The notes beneath the pieces were generated by a model that saw only the letters and a list, made by a program, of their open reading frames with translations, was not told the DNA's origin and did not search any database. This document shows positions 8,536 through 17,189 of a stretch of DNA of 43,252 nt, one piece after another (the stretch's first letter is position 1; each line of letters starts with the position of its first letter). A program made the translations under genes and the position numbers. Location: the NCBI GenBank assembly GCA_964195515.1, contig CAXMQO010000053.1, positions 1 to 43,252 of the forward strand, given 5' to 3'. The stretch is from JAHEEL01 sp964195515 (GTDB lineage: Bacteria; Actinomycetota; Acidimicrobiia; Spongiisociales; UBA5794).

Positions 8536-9591
8536 ATGAATGTACCGGCCTCCGAAATCACGCCGGACGACGTCGTTCTCGACTCGTTCGTCGCGATTGT
8601 CGACCTACGCGAGCGCGATCACCCCAGCCACGAGATCGCCGGTTCGATTCGGGTCGATCGCATGGATCTGAACCGGATCGAGGAACTGACCCCCTCCCCC
8701 GACTCCCCGATCCTGCTCTACTGCGGCATCGGGGAAGTTTCGCGAATCGCTGCTCAGTCTCTGTCGGAGCGCGGCTACACCGGCGTCGTATCGCTCCTCG
8801 GGGGCTTCCGCCGCTGGCGATCCGAAGAGCGGCCAGTCGTCGCCGTCGGCGAAGATGCACCGGATCGCTACGACCGCCACATCAGGCTCGCGGGACTCGG
8901 ACCGGACGGCCACAGCAAGATTCGCGCCGCCAGCATCATGGTTGTCGGTGCGGGAGGACTCGGTTCCCCGGTGATCCAGTACCTCGCAGGCGCCGGGGTC
9001 GGAATGATCGGGATCGTCGATGGGGATCGGGTCGACTCAACAAACCTGCAGCGCCAGGTGCTCTTCGATGAGGCCGCCGTCGGTATGCGCAAGGTTGATG
9101 CCGCAGTGGCGAAGGTGCGGTCTCTCAATTCCGACGTGACGGTACTCCCGATCGCAACTTGGCTCGACGGAGGAAACGCAGGCGGCCTAGTGGAGGAGTA
9201 CGACATCGTGGTGGACGCGTCCGACAACTTCGCCACCCGTCTCGCCGTCAACGACGCTGCTGCCGGCGCCGGCATCCCGTTCATTCACGGTGCCGCGATC
9301 CGATGGGAGGGGCTGGTGGCGGCATTCGAACCGCAGGTCGGCCCCTGCTATCGATGCCTGTTCCCGGAGATGCCGGGAAATGAAACGACATGCAGCGACG
9401 TGGGCGTACTTGGAGCGGTGACCGGCGTCATCGGGTCGCTGATGGCCGTCGAAACGATCAAACACATCATCGGCTCACCGGATCGACTTATCGATCGCCT
9501 CATCACCTACGACGCCCGTTCGACACGATTCGACTCGTTGAAGATCAAACGAGCAACGCGTTGCCCGATCGGACACCGCGACGAGTACTGA
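8536..9591 (+). CDS. Rhodanese-ThiF/MoeB fusion, E1-like sulfur-carrier adenylyltransferase
   Basis: This 351-residue protein has an N-terminal rhodanese domain (about 10-105, candidate persulfide Cys63 in YCGIGE) and a C-terminal E1-like domain (about 112-351). The E1 domain shows GAGGLGSP (138-145), STNLQRQ (168-174), VDASDNFATR and CYRCLFP (zinc Cys271/274). It should adenylate the C-terminus of a ThiS/MoaD-like carrier and pass sulfur from the rhodanese Cys. In MoeZ-type proteins the rhodanese is usually C-terminal, so the order here is reversed. The second zinc pair is incomplete: Cys343 is followed by PIGH where a CxxC is expected. The ATG has TAGCCT at 8523-8528 with a 7-base gap, a leaderless arrangement. 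No carrier gene is adjacent. Confidence 0.88.
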   Translation: MNVPASEITPDDVVLDSFVAIVDLRERDHPSHEIAGSIRVDRMDLNRIEELTPSPDSPILLYCGIGEVSRIAAQSLSERGYTGVVSLLGGFRRWRSEERPVVAVGEDAPDRYDRHIRLAGLGPDGHSKIRAASIMVVGAGGLGSPVIQYLAGAGVGMIGIVDGDRVDSTNLQRQVLFDEAAVGMRKVDAAVAKVRSLNSDVTVLPIATWLDGGNAGGLVEEYDIVVDASDNFATRLAVNDAAAGAGIPFIHGAAIRWEGLVAAFEPQVGPCYRCLFPEMPGNETTCSDVGVLGAVTGVIGSLMAVETIKHIIGSPDRLIDRLITYDARSTRFDSLKIKRATRCPIGHRDEY

Positions 9592-9628
9592 GCACTACAC
9601 CCTCAGTTCCTGGGTCCTACTCGGACCT

Positions 9629-9677
9629 GGCAGTTGGCAGCTGGTAGATGGCGGCCGGTAGCCGACAGCCGCCATCT
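9629..9677. repeat. Degenerate tandem heptamer array
   Basis: Seven in-phase 7-base units, each a variant of GGCAGCT or GGTAGCC, fill 9629-9677; weaker units extend the phase to about 9608-9684. The array occupies the roughly 100-base gap between the convergent rhodanese-ThiF and CAP-protein genes. Nothing else is visible in that gap. Confidence 0.8.
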
Positions 9678-9692
9678 GGAGGGTTCGACCTC

Positions 9693-10406
9693 TCAGTCGG
9701 GCAGGGGAAGGTACAACGCTGCGCCGATCCACACGATTGGCGTCGCCGGCTCGGGGGCCGGCGACGGAGTCGGGGTAGGGGCTGCAGTGCTTGCCCTGAC
9801 CGCCTGGGTGACCGGCGCGGGGGCAACCGTTGTGGTGGGCGCCGCCTCAGGTGCTGGAGCCGTCGTCGTGGTCGGAGCGGGAGCGGGAGCAGGAGCAGGA
9901 GCGGGAGCGGGAGCCGGTGCCACAGTCGGTGGCGGCGGCGGAGCGGTCGTCGTCGTGGTCGTCGGCGCCGGAGCGGCCTTGCGCATGAAGATGACGGTCA
10001 CCCAGAGCTGACCACTGTCGCTCCGGGACACACCGATTCCGACGTAGTTGTAATCGCCGAGGATGTTGCGACGGTGACCGGCCGAAGCCATGAACGCAGC
10101 GTGGAGGCTATCGACCGACGGACCGGCACCGACGTTCTCCGCCAGAGCCTCCCAACCGGTAGCAACGGCGCTCAACGGGCTCGTGTGATAGATCTCACCC
10201 GCGGCCATCATCTGAGCGCTGTGAGCCCTCGCATCTGGGACCAGGTCAGAGTGGACACTCACCGGGGGTAACCCGGCAGCAGATCGTGAGGCGTTGATCT
10301 TCGAAAGGAACTCGCCTTCGGTGCCTGCTTGCGCAGGAAGGGCAAGACCGACCGTCATCACCACGAGGGCAACGACAATAGTTGAGATCTTGCGAGCGGT
10401 GTGCAT
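9693..10406 (-). CDS. Secreted CAP-domain (SCP/PR-1-like) protein with Pro/Ala/Thr-rich tail
   Basis: This 237-residue protein has a signal peptide (1-27, cleavage after AQA), then a bacterial CAP domain (about 30-145). CAP hallmarks are the start LSKINASRSAAGLPPV, a histidine in AHSAQM, GWEALAENVGAG, and AGHRRNILGDYNYVGIGV. The rest, about 147-225, is a disordered tail of Ala-Pro and Thr repeats. It is exported and probably sits at or in the wall; CAP proteins of bacteria have no single known activity. A good ribosome site (GGGAGG) precedes the ATG. It lies 67 bases downstream of the aminopeptidase gene on the same strand but may have its own promoter. Confidence 0.9.
   Translation of the reverse strand: MHTARKISTIVVALVVMTVGLALPAQAGTEGEFLSKINASRSAAGLPPVSVHSDLVPDARAHSAQMMAAGEIYHTSPLSAVATGWEALAENVGAGPSVDSLHAAFMASAGHRRNILGDYNYVGIGVSRSDSGQLWVTVIFMRKAAPAPTTTTTTAPPPPPTVAPAPAPAPAPAPAPAPTTTTAPAPEAAPTTTVAPAPVTQAVRASTAAPTPTPSPAPEPATPIVWIGAALYLPLPD
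9874..9915. repeat. Hexamer microsatellite coding (Ala-Pro)n
   Basis: Seven 6-base units, GGAGCG or its variants ending in A or C, read on the minus strand as alternating Ala-Pro in the tail of the CAP protein. Being in phase with codons, unit gain or loss would change tail length without a frameshift. Confidence 0.75.
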
Positions 10407-10473
10407 AGGTCCTCCCGAACACGCAGAGCATTTGAATTAACACTCTGTGTATCGGAAGGACCGTCGACGTGCT

Positions 10474-11922
10474 TTACCCCTTCTTCGCCATCTCGCGGGC
10501 AAGCTCGACGAGCGTGCGGACGGTGAACCCGGTTCCACCCTTCGACACGTAGTGCTCCGTCTTGTCGGCACGCCCGGGACCGGCGATGTCGAGGTGAACC
10601 CAGGGACGCTCGTCGACGAACTCGGAGAGGAAGAGGGCGGCGATGATCGCCCCACCCCACCGATCGCCGATGTTCTTCAGATCGGCGATCGGCGAATCGA
10701 GGAGAGGGCGGTAGGAGCGTTCGAGCGGCATGGTCCACATCGACTCACCGGCGAACCTGGCGGCAGCCTCGACCGCAGCGATGGCTTCATCATCGTTGCC
10801 GAAGATCGCTCCGACCGCGGTCCCGAGAGCGACCTTCGCGGCGCCGGTCAGGGTGGCGATATCGACGATCAGATCCGGTCCGGCCGCCGCCGCGATTCCG
10901 AGACCATCGGCGAGCACGAGCCGCCCTTCGGCGTCGGTATTCAGAACCTCGACCGTCTTCCCGTTGTACGCGGTGAAGACGTCGCCCGGACGCTGGGCTG
11001 CCCCACCCGGCATGTTCTCCGACAGAGGAGCGACGCCCATCACCCGGATCGGGAGCTCGAGTTCGGCGATCGCCTGCATGGCCCCGTAGACGGCTGCCGC
11101 ACCCGCCATGTCGCTTTTCATGTCCTCCATGGCCGTCGCCGGCTTCAGTGAGAGGCCCCCAGAGTCGAACACGATCCCTTTCCCGACGAACGCGACAAAC
11201 GGCTCGGCGCCGCTCGGTCCATATCTCATGATGACCATCCGCGGGGGATTCGTGGCGCCGGCGCCAACGGCGAGCAGACCTCCATATCCTCGTTCGGCAG
11301 ACTCGACCTCGTCAAAGATCTCGACGGCGATGTTGTCGCTGAGCGATCGGGCGCGGTCGGCGAGGACAACGGGTGACTTGTCGACGGCCGGCTGGTTGAC
11401 CAGGTCGCGAGCGAGGGTGACGCCGCGGGCAATCGCCGCTGCATCTTGAATCTCGGCTCTCGCGCCTTCGTCCGCCTCGAGAAGCTCGAGACGTTCGTTT
11501 GCGCGGGGCTTCGGCTCGCTGCGATACGCGTCGAATTGATAGGAGCCAAGGAGATAGCCGAGCGTGACGGCTCCGATTGCTCCCTCGACGTCGACCAGGT
11601 GCAACGTCGTCGCCGTCGAGGGGTACGGGGCGGACATTCGACCGACGGCGCCAGCGGCTCGACGAAGCGACTCCGCATCGGCCTCGTCACCGAGACCCAC
11701 GAACATCACGGCTCCGAAAGGGAGATCGCCGCCCGGCACGACAACGAATTGGCCGACGGCACCGGTGAATTCACGTGCCTCCAGATAGCCGGGCAGCCAC
11801 GGCCCCAATTGCTCCGTCGCCGACTCGGCGCCCGGGCCCCAGGTCAGGTCGGCGAACACGGGAACGACCAACAGATTCGCTGTTGAGTCGGATGCCGCTC
11901 CGCCGGGAACGATCTCGGTCAT
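10474..11922 (-). CDS. pepA: Leucyl aminopeptidase (M17)
   Basis: This 482-residue cytosolic metallo-exopeptidase removes N-terminal residues from peptides. The catalytic C-terminal domain shows GKGIVFDSGGLSLKP, MKSDMAGAAAV and the M17 signature NTDAEGRLVLAD, which carry the two-metal ligands and the catalytic Lys and Arg. The less conserved N-terminal half is normal for the family, and the length is typical. I place the start at ATG 11922 (MTEIVPGG) because GAGGAG lies 7 bases upstream. That ATG overlaps the stop of the adenosyltransferase gene as ATGA, implying translational coupling. Confidence 0.95.
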   Translation of the reverse strand: MTEIVPGGAASDSTANLLVVPVFADLTWGPGAESATEQLGPWLPGYLEAREFTGAVGQFVVVPGGDLPFGAVMFVGLGDEADAESLRRAAGAVGRMSAPYPSTATTLHLVDVEGAIGAVTLGYLLGSYQFDAYRSEPKPRANERLELLEADEGARAEIQDAAAIARGVTLARDLVNQPAVDKSPVVLADRARSLSDNIAVEIFDEVESAERGYGGLLAVGAGATNPPRMVIMRYGPSGAEPFVAFVGKGIVFDSGGLSLKPATAMEDMKSDMAGAAAVYGAMQAIAELELPIRVMGVAPLSENMPGGAAQRPGDVFTAYNGKTVEVLNTDAEGRLVLADGLGIAAAAGPDLIVDIATLTGAAKVALGTAVGAIFGNDDEAIAAVEAAARFAGESMWTMPLERSYRPLLDSPIADLKNIGDRWGGAIIAALFLSEFVDERPWVHLDIAGPGRADKTEHYVSKGGTGFTVRTLVELAREMAKKG

Positions 11923-12461
11923 GTTGGTTCTCCTCGTGTCGGGGTCCACTCGCGCTCGACCGCGCGAGCGAGCATGTACAGGTAGTCGGCGAGACGGTTG
12001 AGGTAGGGAATGACGAGCGAGTCAGACTCATCGCCGAGATTGGTGACCGCTCTGCGTTCGGCCCTCCGCACGATGGTGCGGGCGACGTCGATCGCCGCCG
12101 CGACCGGGTCACCACCGGGAACGATGAACTCCGTCGGCATACCGACGTCGGACTCGATCTTGTCGATCCGTTCCTCGAGCCGCTTGATCATGCCCACCTC
12201 GACGCGGCTGATGCCGGGTTCGAGCAGGTCGCGACGGCCGGGATCGGTGGCGAGTTCCGCTGCCACCACGAAGAGGTCCCGCTGCACGTCCAACACGGCC
12301 ACAGCAAGTTCCGGTTCGCCCTGAGCCCTGACGACGCCAAGAGCCGAGACGGCTTCGTCGACGGTCCCATACGCTTCGGGGCCGCTGGAATCCTTCCCAA
12401 CTCGTCCTCCATGGAACAATCCCGTCGTTCCATCATCTCCCCGTCGTGTATAGATGCGCAT
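11919..12461 (-). CDS. Cob(I)alamin adenosyltransferase, PduO type
   Basis: This 180-residue protein transfers adenosyl from ATP to cob(I)alamin, making coenzyme B12. PduO hallmarks are the N-terminal YTRRGDDGTTGLFHGGRVGK, VDEAVSALG, RRAERRAV and YLNRLADYLYMLAR, with the typical trimeric five-helix-bundle length. The start is ATG 12461; upstream extension is Arg/Pro-rich antisense-like sequence. It lies 2 bases after the transketolase stop and overlaps pepA by 4 bases. The nearest B12 user in the window is the methylmalonyl-CoA mutase at 1.2-2.8 kb. Confidence 0.93.
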   Translation of the reverse strand: MRIYTRRGDDGTTGLFHGGRVGKDSSGPEAYGTVDEAVSALGVVRAQGEPELAVAVLDVQRDLFVVAAELATDPGRRDLLEPGISRVEVGMIKRLEERIDKIESDVGMPTEFIVPGGDPVAAAIDVARTIVRRAERRAVTNLGDESDSLVIPYLNRLADYLYMLARAVEREWTPTRGEPT

Positions 12462-12463
12462 CC

Positions 12464-14422
12464 TCAGGAGACGCCGAGCCAGGTAGCGAGACGGTCCGAC
12501 ACCGCCTGGGGCGTGAAGCCCCACTCCTCGGCGATAGCCGACGCCGGTGCGGAGATTCCGAAGCGGTCGATCCCGATACGGAGCCCGGTCGGTCCGGAGA
12601 AGCGTTCCCATCCGAAGGTCACACCCGCCTCGACCGTCGCGATTGGGAGATCGCTGCCCAGGACCCCTGCCCGGTACTCGGCGTCCTGGGCGAGAAAGAC
12701 CTCAACACAAGGCATCGAGACGACCCGGATCGAGTGTCCGCGATCATCGAGGAGTTCGGCCGCCTGCTCCGCGAGGGGAACCTCCGAACCGGTGGCGATC
12801 AGCACCGCGTCGTTTCCTTGCCGGCGGACGTAGCCGCCCCGGGCGACCATACCTCGGTCGATGGGCCCCCGAGGGACGGGGAGACCCTGACGAGTGAGCA
12901 CGATGGCCGTCGGCCCGGAGACATGTCCGAGCGCCATCTCCCACGCGACGGCGACCTCGGTGGGGTCGGCAGGACGGATCACCCGAAGACCGGGGATCGA
13001 TCGGAGTGCGGCGAGATGCTCGATCGGCTGATGCGTCGGACCGTCCTCGCCGAGGAACACCGAATCGTGCGTCCACACCCATATCGAGGGGGTCCCCATG
13101 AGGGCGCCGAGACGCACGGCAGGACGCATGTAGTCGGAGAAGGTCAGGAACGTTGCTCCGTAGCCGCGGAGTCCTCCGTGCAGCGTGATCCCGTTCACGA
13201 TCGATCCCATCGCGTGCTCACGGATTCCGAATCGCACGTTCCTTCCGTTCCGATCGGATGCCGTGAAATCAACGGATGTCTCGATCCGGCTGTTGTTCGA
13301 AGGGGTGAGATCGCCGGAGCCGCCCATGAGCCCCGGTAGCGATCCTGCGGCTTCCTGGAGCACCTCACCGGACAACGTCCTTGTCGCAATCGACGAACCC
13401 ACCTCGTGATGCGGGACCCCGAGATGAGGTTCCCGTGCGTCGAAATACGAAGACAACGTCTTCGCCATGACCGGATCGGTGGCAACAGCAGTGTCCCGGC
13501 GTTCCGTCCAAGCCGCTCGGGATTGACGACCACGCCCCATGGCGTCGCGGTAGAAGCCGTATACGTCAGGGGGTATCTCGAACGGCGGCAGGTCCCAGCC
13601 GTACGCGGCTCGGGTCAATGCGATCTCGTCATCTCCAAGCGGTGATCCGTGAGCGGCTGACGTGTCCTGCTTGCTCGGTGACCCGAATCCGATGTGGGTG
13701 CGGCAGAGCACGAGTGATGGCCGAGCATCTTCATTCGCCGCGGCGATGGCGCCTGCGATCGCTTCCCGGTCGTGTCCGTCGACGGCAATCGTGTGCCATC
13801 CGTACGAGTCGAATCGCGCGGCCACGTCCTCGCTGAACGCCAGGTCGGTTGTGCCTTCGATCGTTATGTGGTTGTCGTCGTAGAGGTAGGTGATCTTTCC
13901 GAGGCCGAGATGCCCGGCGAGCGAAGCAGCCTCAGATGCGACACCCTCCATGAGGTCACCGTCGGAGACGAAACCGTAGATCCGGTGGTCGACCAGGTCG
14001 GCGCCGAGAACCGATCGGAGGTGCGCCTCTCCGACCGCCATCCCGATGCCGGTGGCAAAACCCTGCCCGAGCGGGCCGGTGGTCATGTCGACACCGAGCT
14101 CGGGGTTGTGCTCAGGGTGACCGGCCGTCAACGATCCGAATTGACGGAACGCCTTGAGATCGTCCATGGTGAGGGGGAATCCGGAGAGGTGGAGGAGTGA
14201 GTACAGGAGCATCGAGCCGTGGCCATTCGACAGCACGAACCGGTCTCGGTCGCACCACGTGGGATCGTCCGGATCGACGATGAGGAAACGGGACCACAGC
14301 ACGGCGGCGATGTCGGCCATCCCCATCGGCATCCCCGGGTGCCCGGAGTTCGCTCGTTGAACCGCGTCGATTGACAGGACGCGCAGGGCGTCGGTGGCTC
14401 GTTGCTCGACCATGTTCTTCAT
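12464..14422 (-). CDS. tkt: Transketolase
   Basis: This 652-residue ThDP enzyme moves two-carbon ketol units between sugar phosphates in the pentose phosphate pathway. Visible motifs are GHPGMPMGMADIAAVLW, NGHGSML, TGPLGQG, the ThDP motif beginning DGDLMEGVASEAASLAGH, and a pyrimidine domain with FSDYMRPAVRLGALM. Length is normal. The start at ATG 14422 is fixed by CAGGAGG 5 bases upstream. It follows the M24 peptidase gene by 44 bases; that gap contains CCGTTCGG twice in tandem (14449-14464). Confidence 0.96.
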   Translation of the reverse strand: MKNMVEQRATDALRVLSIDAVQRANSGHPGMPMGMADIAAVLWSRFLIVDPDDPTWCDRDRFVLSNGHGSMLLYSLLHLSGFPLTMDDLKAFRQFGSLTAGHPEHNPELGVDMTTGPLGQGFATGIGMAVGEAHLRSVLGADLVDHRIYGFVSDGDLMEGVASEAASLAGHLGLGKITYLYDDNHITIEGTTDLAFSEDVAARFDSYGWHTIAVDGHDREAIAGAIAAANEDARPSLVLCRTHIGFGSPSKQDTSAAHGSPLGDDEIALTRAAYGWDLPPFEIPPDVYGFYRDAMGRGRQSRAAWTERRDTAVATDPVMAKTLSSYFDAREPHLGVPHHEVGSSIATRTLSGEVLQEAAGSLPGLMGGSGDLTPSNNSRIETSVDFTASDRNGRNVRFGIREHAMGSIVNGITLHGGLRGYGATFLTFSDYMRPAVRLGALMGTPSIWVWTHDSVFLGEDGPTHQPIEHLAALRSIPGLRVIRPADPTEVAVAWEMALGHVSGPTAIVLTRQGLPVPRGPIDRGMVARGGYVRRQGNDAVLIATGSEVPLAEQAAELLDDRGHSIRVVSMPCVEVFLAQDAEYRAGVLGSDLPIATVEAGVTFGWERFSGPTGLRIGIDRFGISAPASAIAEEWGFTPQAVSDRLATWLGVS

Positions 14423-14466
14423 CGGACCTCCTGTGTGATTGCAGCGTACCGTTCGGCCGTTCGGGC

Positions 14467-15540
14467 CTACTCGACGAACCGCAGTTTTCGCGACGACCGG
14501 TTGAGTCGTTCGACACCGCCGTCGACGACGACGACGATATCCTCGATCCTCATTCCCCAACGGTCAGGAACGTAGATTCCCGGCTCGATCGAGAATGCCA
14601 TTCCTGCCCGGATCGGCTCAAGATTCCCTTGGACGATGTACGGTTGTTCGTGGGTATCGAGGCCGATTCCGTGCCCGGTCCGGTGGATGAAGAACTCTCC
14701 GTAGCCGGCGTCGGAGATAATCGATCGAGCGGCGGCGTCGATCTCCTCCGCCGTCGTTCCCGGACGTACGGACTCAACGGCTGCGCTTTGTGCACGTTCA
14801 AGCACCGCGTATGCCTCATCGAAACCCCCGGGTGGTTCCCCGACGCAGTACATGCGCGTGGTGTCGGAGCCATATCCCCGCATGCGACCGCCGAAGTCGA
14901 CGACGACGGCATCCCCCAACCGGATGAGCCGGTCGGATGCCTCGTGATGGGGCGAAGCGCCGTTCCTTCCTGCGGCAACGATCGCGAACGAAACCGACTC
15001 ATGACCGGAGGCGAGAACGAGGTCGGACACGATCCGCGACATGTCGCGTTCGGTGCGACCGGTGAAGCGCACCGTCGAGAGATGATCGGCGACGCCGTCA
15101 ACTGCGTGGGCCGCATCTCGCAGGGCCGCGATCTCGCCAATATCCTTGATCATCCGCAACGGCGCCATGAGCGGCTCTGCGTCGACAAAACGCACCCCCG
15201 GCAAACGGTCCTGGAAAGCAATGAGGAACGCCGCCCACATCTGATCCCCCACCGCGATCGTTCCGCTGTCGGGCAACGCGGCAACGATTCGGTCGAACGG
15301 GTCGTCGGTCTCTCCCCACGGCCGGACGTCGACGAAGGTATCAACCCTCGGAGCCTCGAGTTCAGGCACGAAGAGGGCCAAATCGCCGACGGCGGGGACC
15401 ACCAGGGCGGTGATCCGTTCGAGTGGCATCGCACGGTAACCCGTCAGGTACGGGAGATCGGAGCCCACCGAGAGGAGTAGTGCGCCGATCCCGCGCTCCC
15501 GCAGAGCGGCCTGAACGGCGGCGAGGCGCTCTCCCGTCAT
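14467..15540 (-). CDS. M24 family aminopeptidase (Xaa-Pro dipeptidase-like)
   Basis: This 357-residue protein has a creatinase-like N-terminal domain and a C-terminal pita-bread fold. The five metal ligands are visible in order: VVVDFGG (Asp), GSDTTR (Asp), RTGHGIGLDTHE (His), FSIEPGIY (Glu) and MRIEDIV (Glu). It should cleave Xaa-Pro bonds in cytosolic peptides. The ATG overlaps the stop of the lipB-lipA fusion by 4 bases (ATGA), so it is translated as part of the lpd-E2-lipBA operon; why is unclear. Confidence 0.92.
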   Translation of the reverse strand: MTGERLAAVQAALRERGIGALLLSVGSDLPYLTGYRAMPLERITALVVPAVGDLALFVPELEAPRVDTFVDVRPWGETDDPFDRIVAALPDSGTIAVGDQMWAAFLIAFQDRLPGVRFVDAEPLMAPLRMIKDIGEIAALRDAAHAVDGVADHLSTVRFTGRTERDMSRIVSDLVLASGHESVSFAIVAAGRNGASPHHEASDRLIRLGDAVVVDFGGRMRGYGSDTTRMYCVGEPPGGFDEAYAVLERAQSAAVESVRPGTTAEEIDAAARSIISDAGYGEFFIHRTGHGIGLDTHEQPYIVQGNLEPIRAGMAFSIEPGIYVPDRWGMRIEDIVVVVDGGVERLNRSSRKLRFVE

Positions 15541-17189
15541 CGGGCAGCCTCGAGCGCCTCACGGGCGTGATAGGACGACCGGACGAGTGGTCCGGCCTCG
15601 ACGTGCGGGAGTCTGAGGCGCCCGCCCTCGGCGGTGTAGCGAGCGAACTCGTCGGGTTCGACGTAGCGGTCGATCGGCCGGTGCCTCGCGGTGGGCCGCA
15701 GGTACTGGCCGATAGTGACGATGTCGACGCCGACTGCCCGCAGATCGGCCAGAGCTCCGAGAACCTCCTCCTCGGTTTCTCCCATGCCGACGATCAGCCC
15801 CGACTTCACGATACCGGCCGGGTTCATCGATTTCGCCCGCGCCAGGAGGGTGAGCGATCGCGCGTAGTTCGCTGCGGTCCTGATGTCCCGCTGGAGGCGG
15901 AGAACGGTCTCGGTGTTGTGATTCAGCACAGCCGGCTTGGACGTCATCACCGTTTCGAGGTCCTCGATAGATCCCTTGAAGTCCGGGATCAGTACCTCAA
16001 CCTCGCAGTCGGGCATTCGCTCACGAATGGCTGTGATGGTGTCGGCGAACACGCCGGAGCCACCGTCTGGGAGATCGTCGCGGTTCACCGAGGTCAACAC
16101 GGCGTGTCGCAACCCCATCTGCTCGACGGCGACCGCGGCACGATTCGGTTCGTCGAGATCCACAGGGCCGGGTTTGCCTGTGTTGACGTCGCAGAACGCA
16201 CAGGCTCTCGTGCACGTCTCACCAAGCAGCATCAGGGTCGAGGTCCCCGATTCCCAGCATTCGAAGATGTTGGGACACCCGGCCTCTTCACATACGGTGT
16301 GAAGATCCATCCCCCGCATCAACTTCTTGAGGTCCCGAAAACCGTCGGTGGAGAGATCGGCGCGGATCCGCATCCAGTCCGGTTTCTCGGGCTCGCCCGA
16401 GAGGAGACCCCGGACGGTGATCGGAGTCTCTCCGTTGCGTTTCGGCGAGAACACACCCGCCGCGACCATCGCGTCGACGTCATATGGACGGGACCGATGA
16501 CGATTCGGGAAGGCGCCGAGTTGCACCTCGGGGATTCCTCCGAACACTTCGCTTGCCCGCGGGATCAAGGCTTCTACGACGGATTCCATTCCAACGGTCT
16601 GACCGGTGATCTCGGAGAGCGAGGTCACGGAACGGTTCGGGATTCCGCACGGGACGATGTGTTCGAAATACCCGAGGTCGGGTGTGACGTTGATCGAGAA
16701 TCCGTGCATTGAGACACCGCTCGAGACCTTCACGCCGATCGCCGCGACCTTCCCTTGGTCGGTCCAGACACCGGTGAAGCCGCCCTCCGCCCATGCCGTG
16801 ATTCCCAGGTCGGCGAGTGTCGAGATCAGCATCGCCTCGATGCGGCGGAGGTGTCCGACGGCGTCCCATCCGTCCGGCAGTGATGGCACGGCGACGATCG
16901 GATAGCCCACGAGTTGGCCGGGTCCGTGATAGGTAATGTCCCCACCGCGATCAGTGAACACGAGTTCGGATCCGATGGCCTCGAGTTCTCCTTTCGCGAT
17001 CTTCAGATTCGAGCCGTCGCCGTTGCGACCCACCGTGTAGGTGTGCGGGTGTTCGAGGAGGAGGAGGTAATCGTCGCTGGTGCGGCCGGTCGATCGTCCG
17101 TCCCAAACCGCCCGCTGGAGGTCGAGTGCCTCGCCATACGGGACACGACCGAGCCACCGGATCCGGAAACGCGCCCCACTGCCGATCAT
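15537..17189 (-). CDS. LipB-LipA fusion: octanoyltransferase + lipoyl synthase
   Basis: One uninterrupted 550-residue frame carries two complete enzymes. Residues 1-220 are LipB: EHPHTYTVGR (46-55), TDRGGDITYHGPGQ (79-92), Lys147 in QGKVAAIGVK and catalytic Cys181 in VPCGI. Residues about 262-550 are LipA: auxiliary cluster cysteines 300, 305 and 311 (CX4CX5C), radical-SAM cysteines 326, 330 and 333 (CX3CX2C) and the C-terminal RSSY (537-540). LipB moves octanoyl from ACP to a lipoyl domain; LipA then inserts two sulfurs. The start ATG 17189 overlaps the E2 stop as ATGA, so both modifying enzymes are translated right after their substrate. In many actinobacteria lipB and lipA are separate neighbours, so the fusion keeps that order. 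Confidence 0.95.
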   Translation of the reverse strand: MIGSGARFRIRWLGRVPYGEALDLQRAVWDGRSTGRTSDDYLLLLEHPHTYTVGRNGDGSNLKIAKGELEAIGSELVFTDRGGDITYHGPGQLVGYPIVAVPSLPDGWDAVGHLRRIEAMLISTLADLGITAWAEGGFTGVWTDQGKVAAIGVKVSSGVSMHGFSINVTPDLGYFEHIVPCGIPNRSVTSLSEITGQTVGMESVVEALIPRASEVFGGIPEVQLGAFPNRHRSRPYDVDAMVAAGVFSPKRNGETPITVRGLLSGEPEKPDWMRIRADLSTDGFRDLKKLMRGMDLHTVCEEAGCPNIFECWESGTSTLMLLGETCTRACAFCDVNTGKPGPVDLDEPNRAAVAVEQMGLRHAVLTSVNRDDLPDGGSGVFADTITAIRERMPDCEVEVLIPDFKGSIEDLETVMTSKPAVLNHNTETVLRLQRDIRTAANYARSLTLLARAKSMNPAGIVKSGLIVGMGETEEEVLGALADLRAVGVDIVTIGQYLRPTARHRPIDRYVEPDEFARYTAEGGRLRLPHVEAGPLVRSSYHAREALEAAR

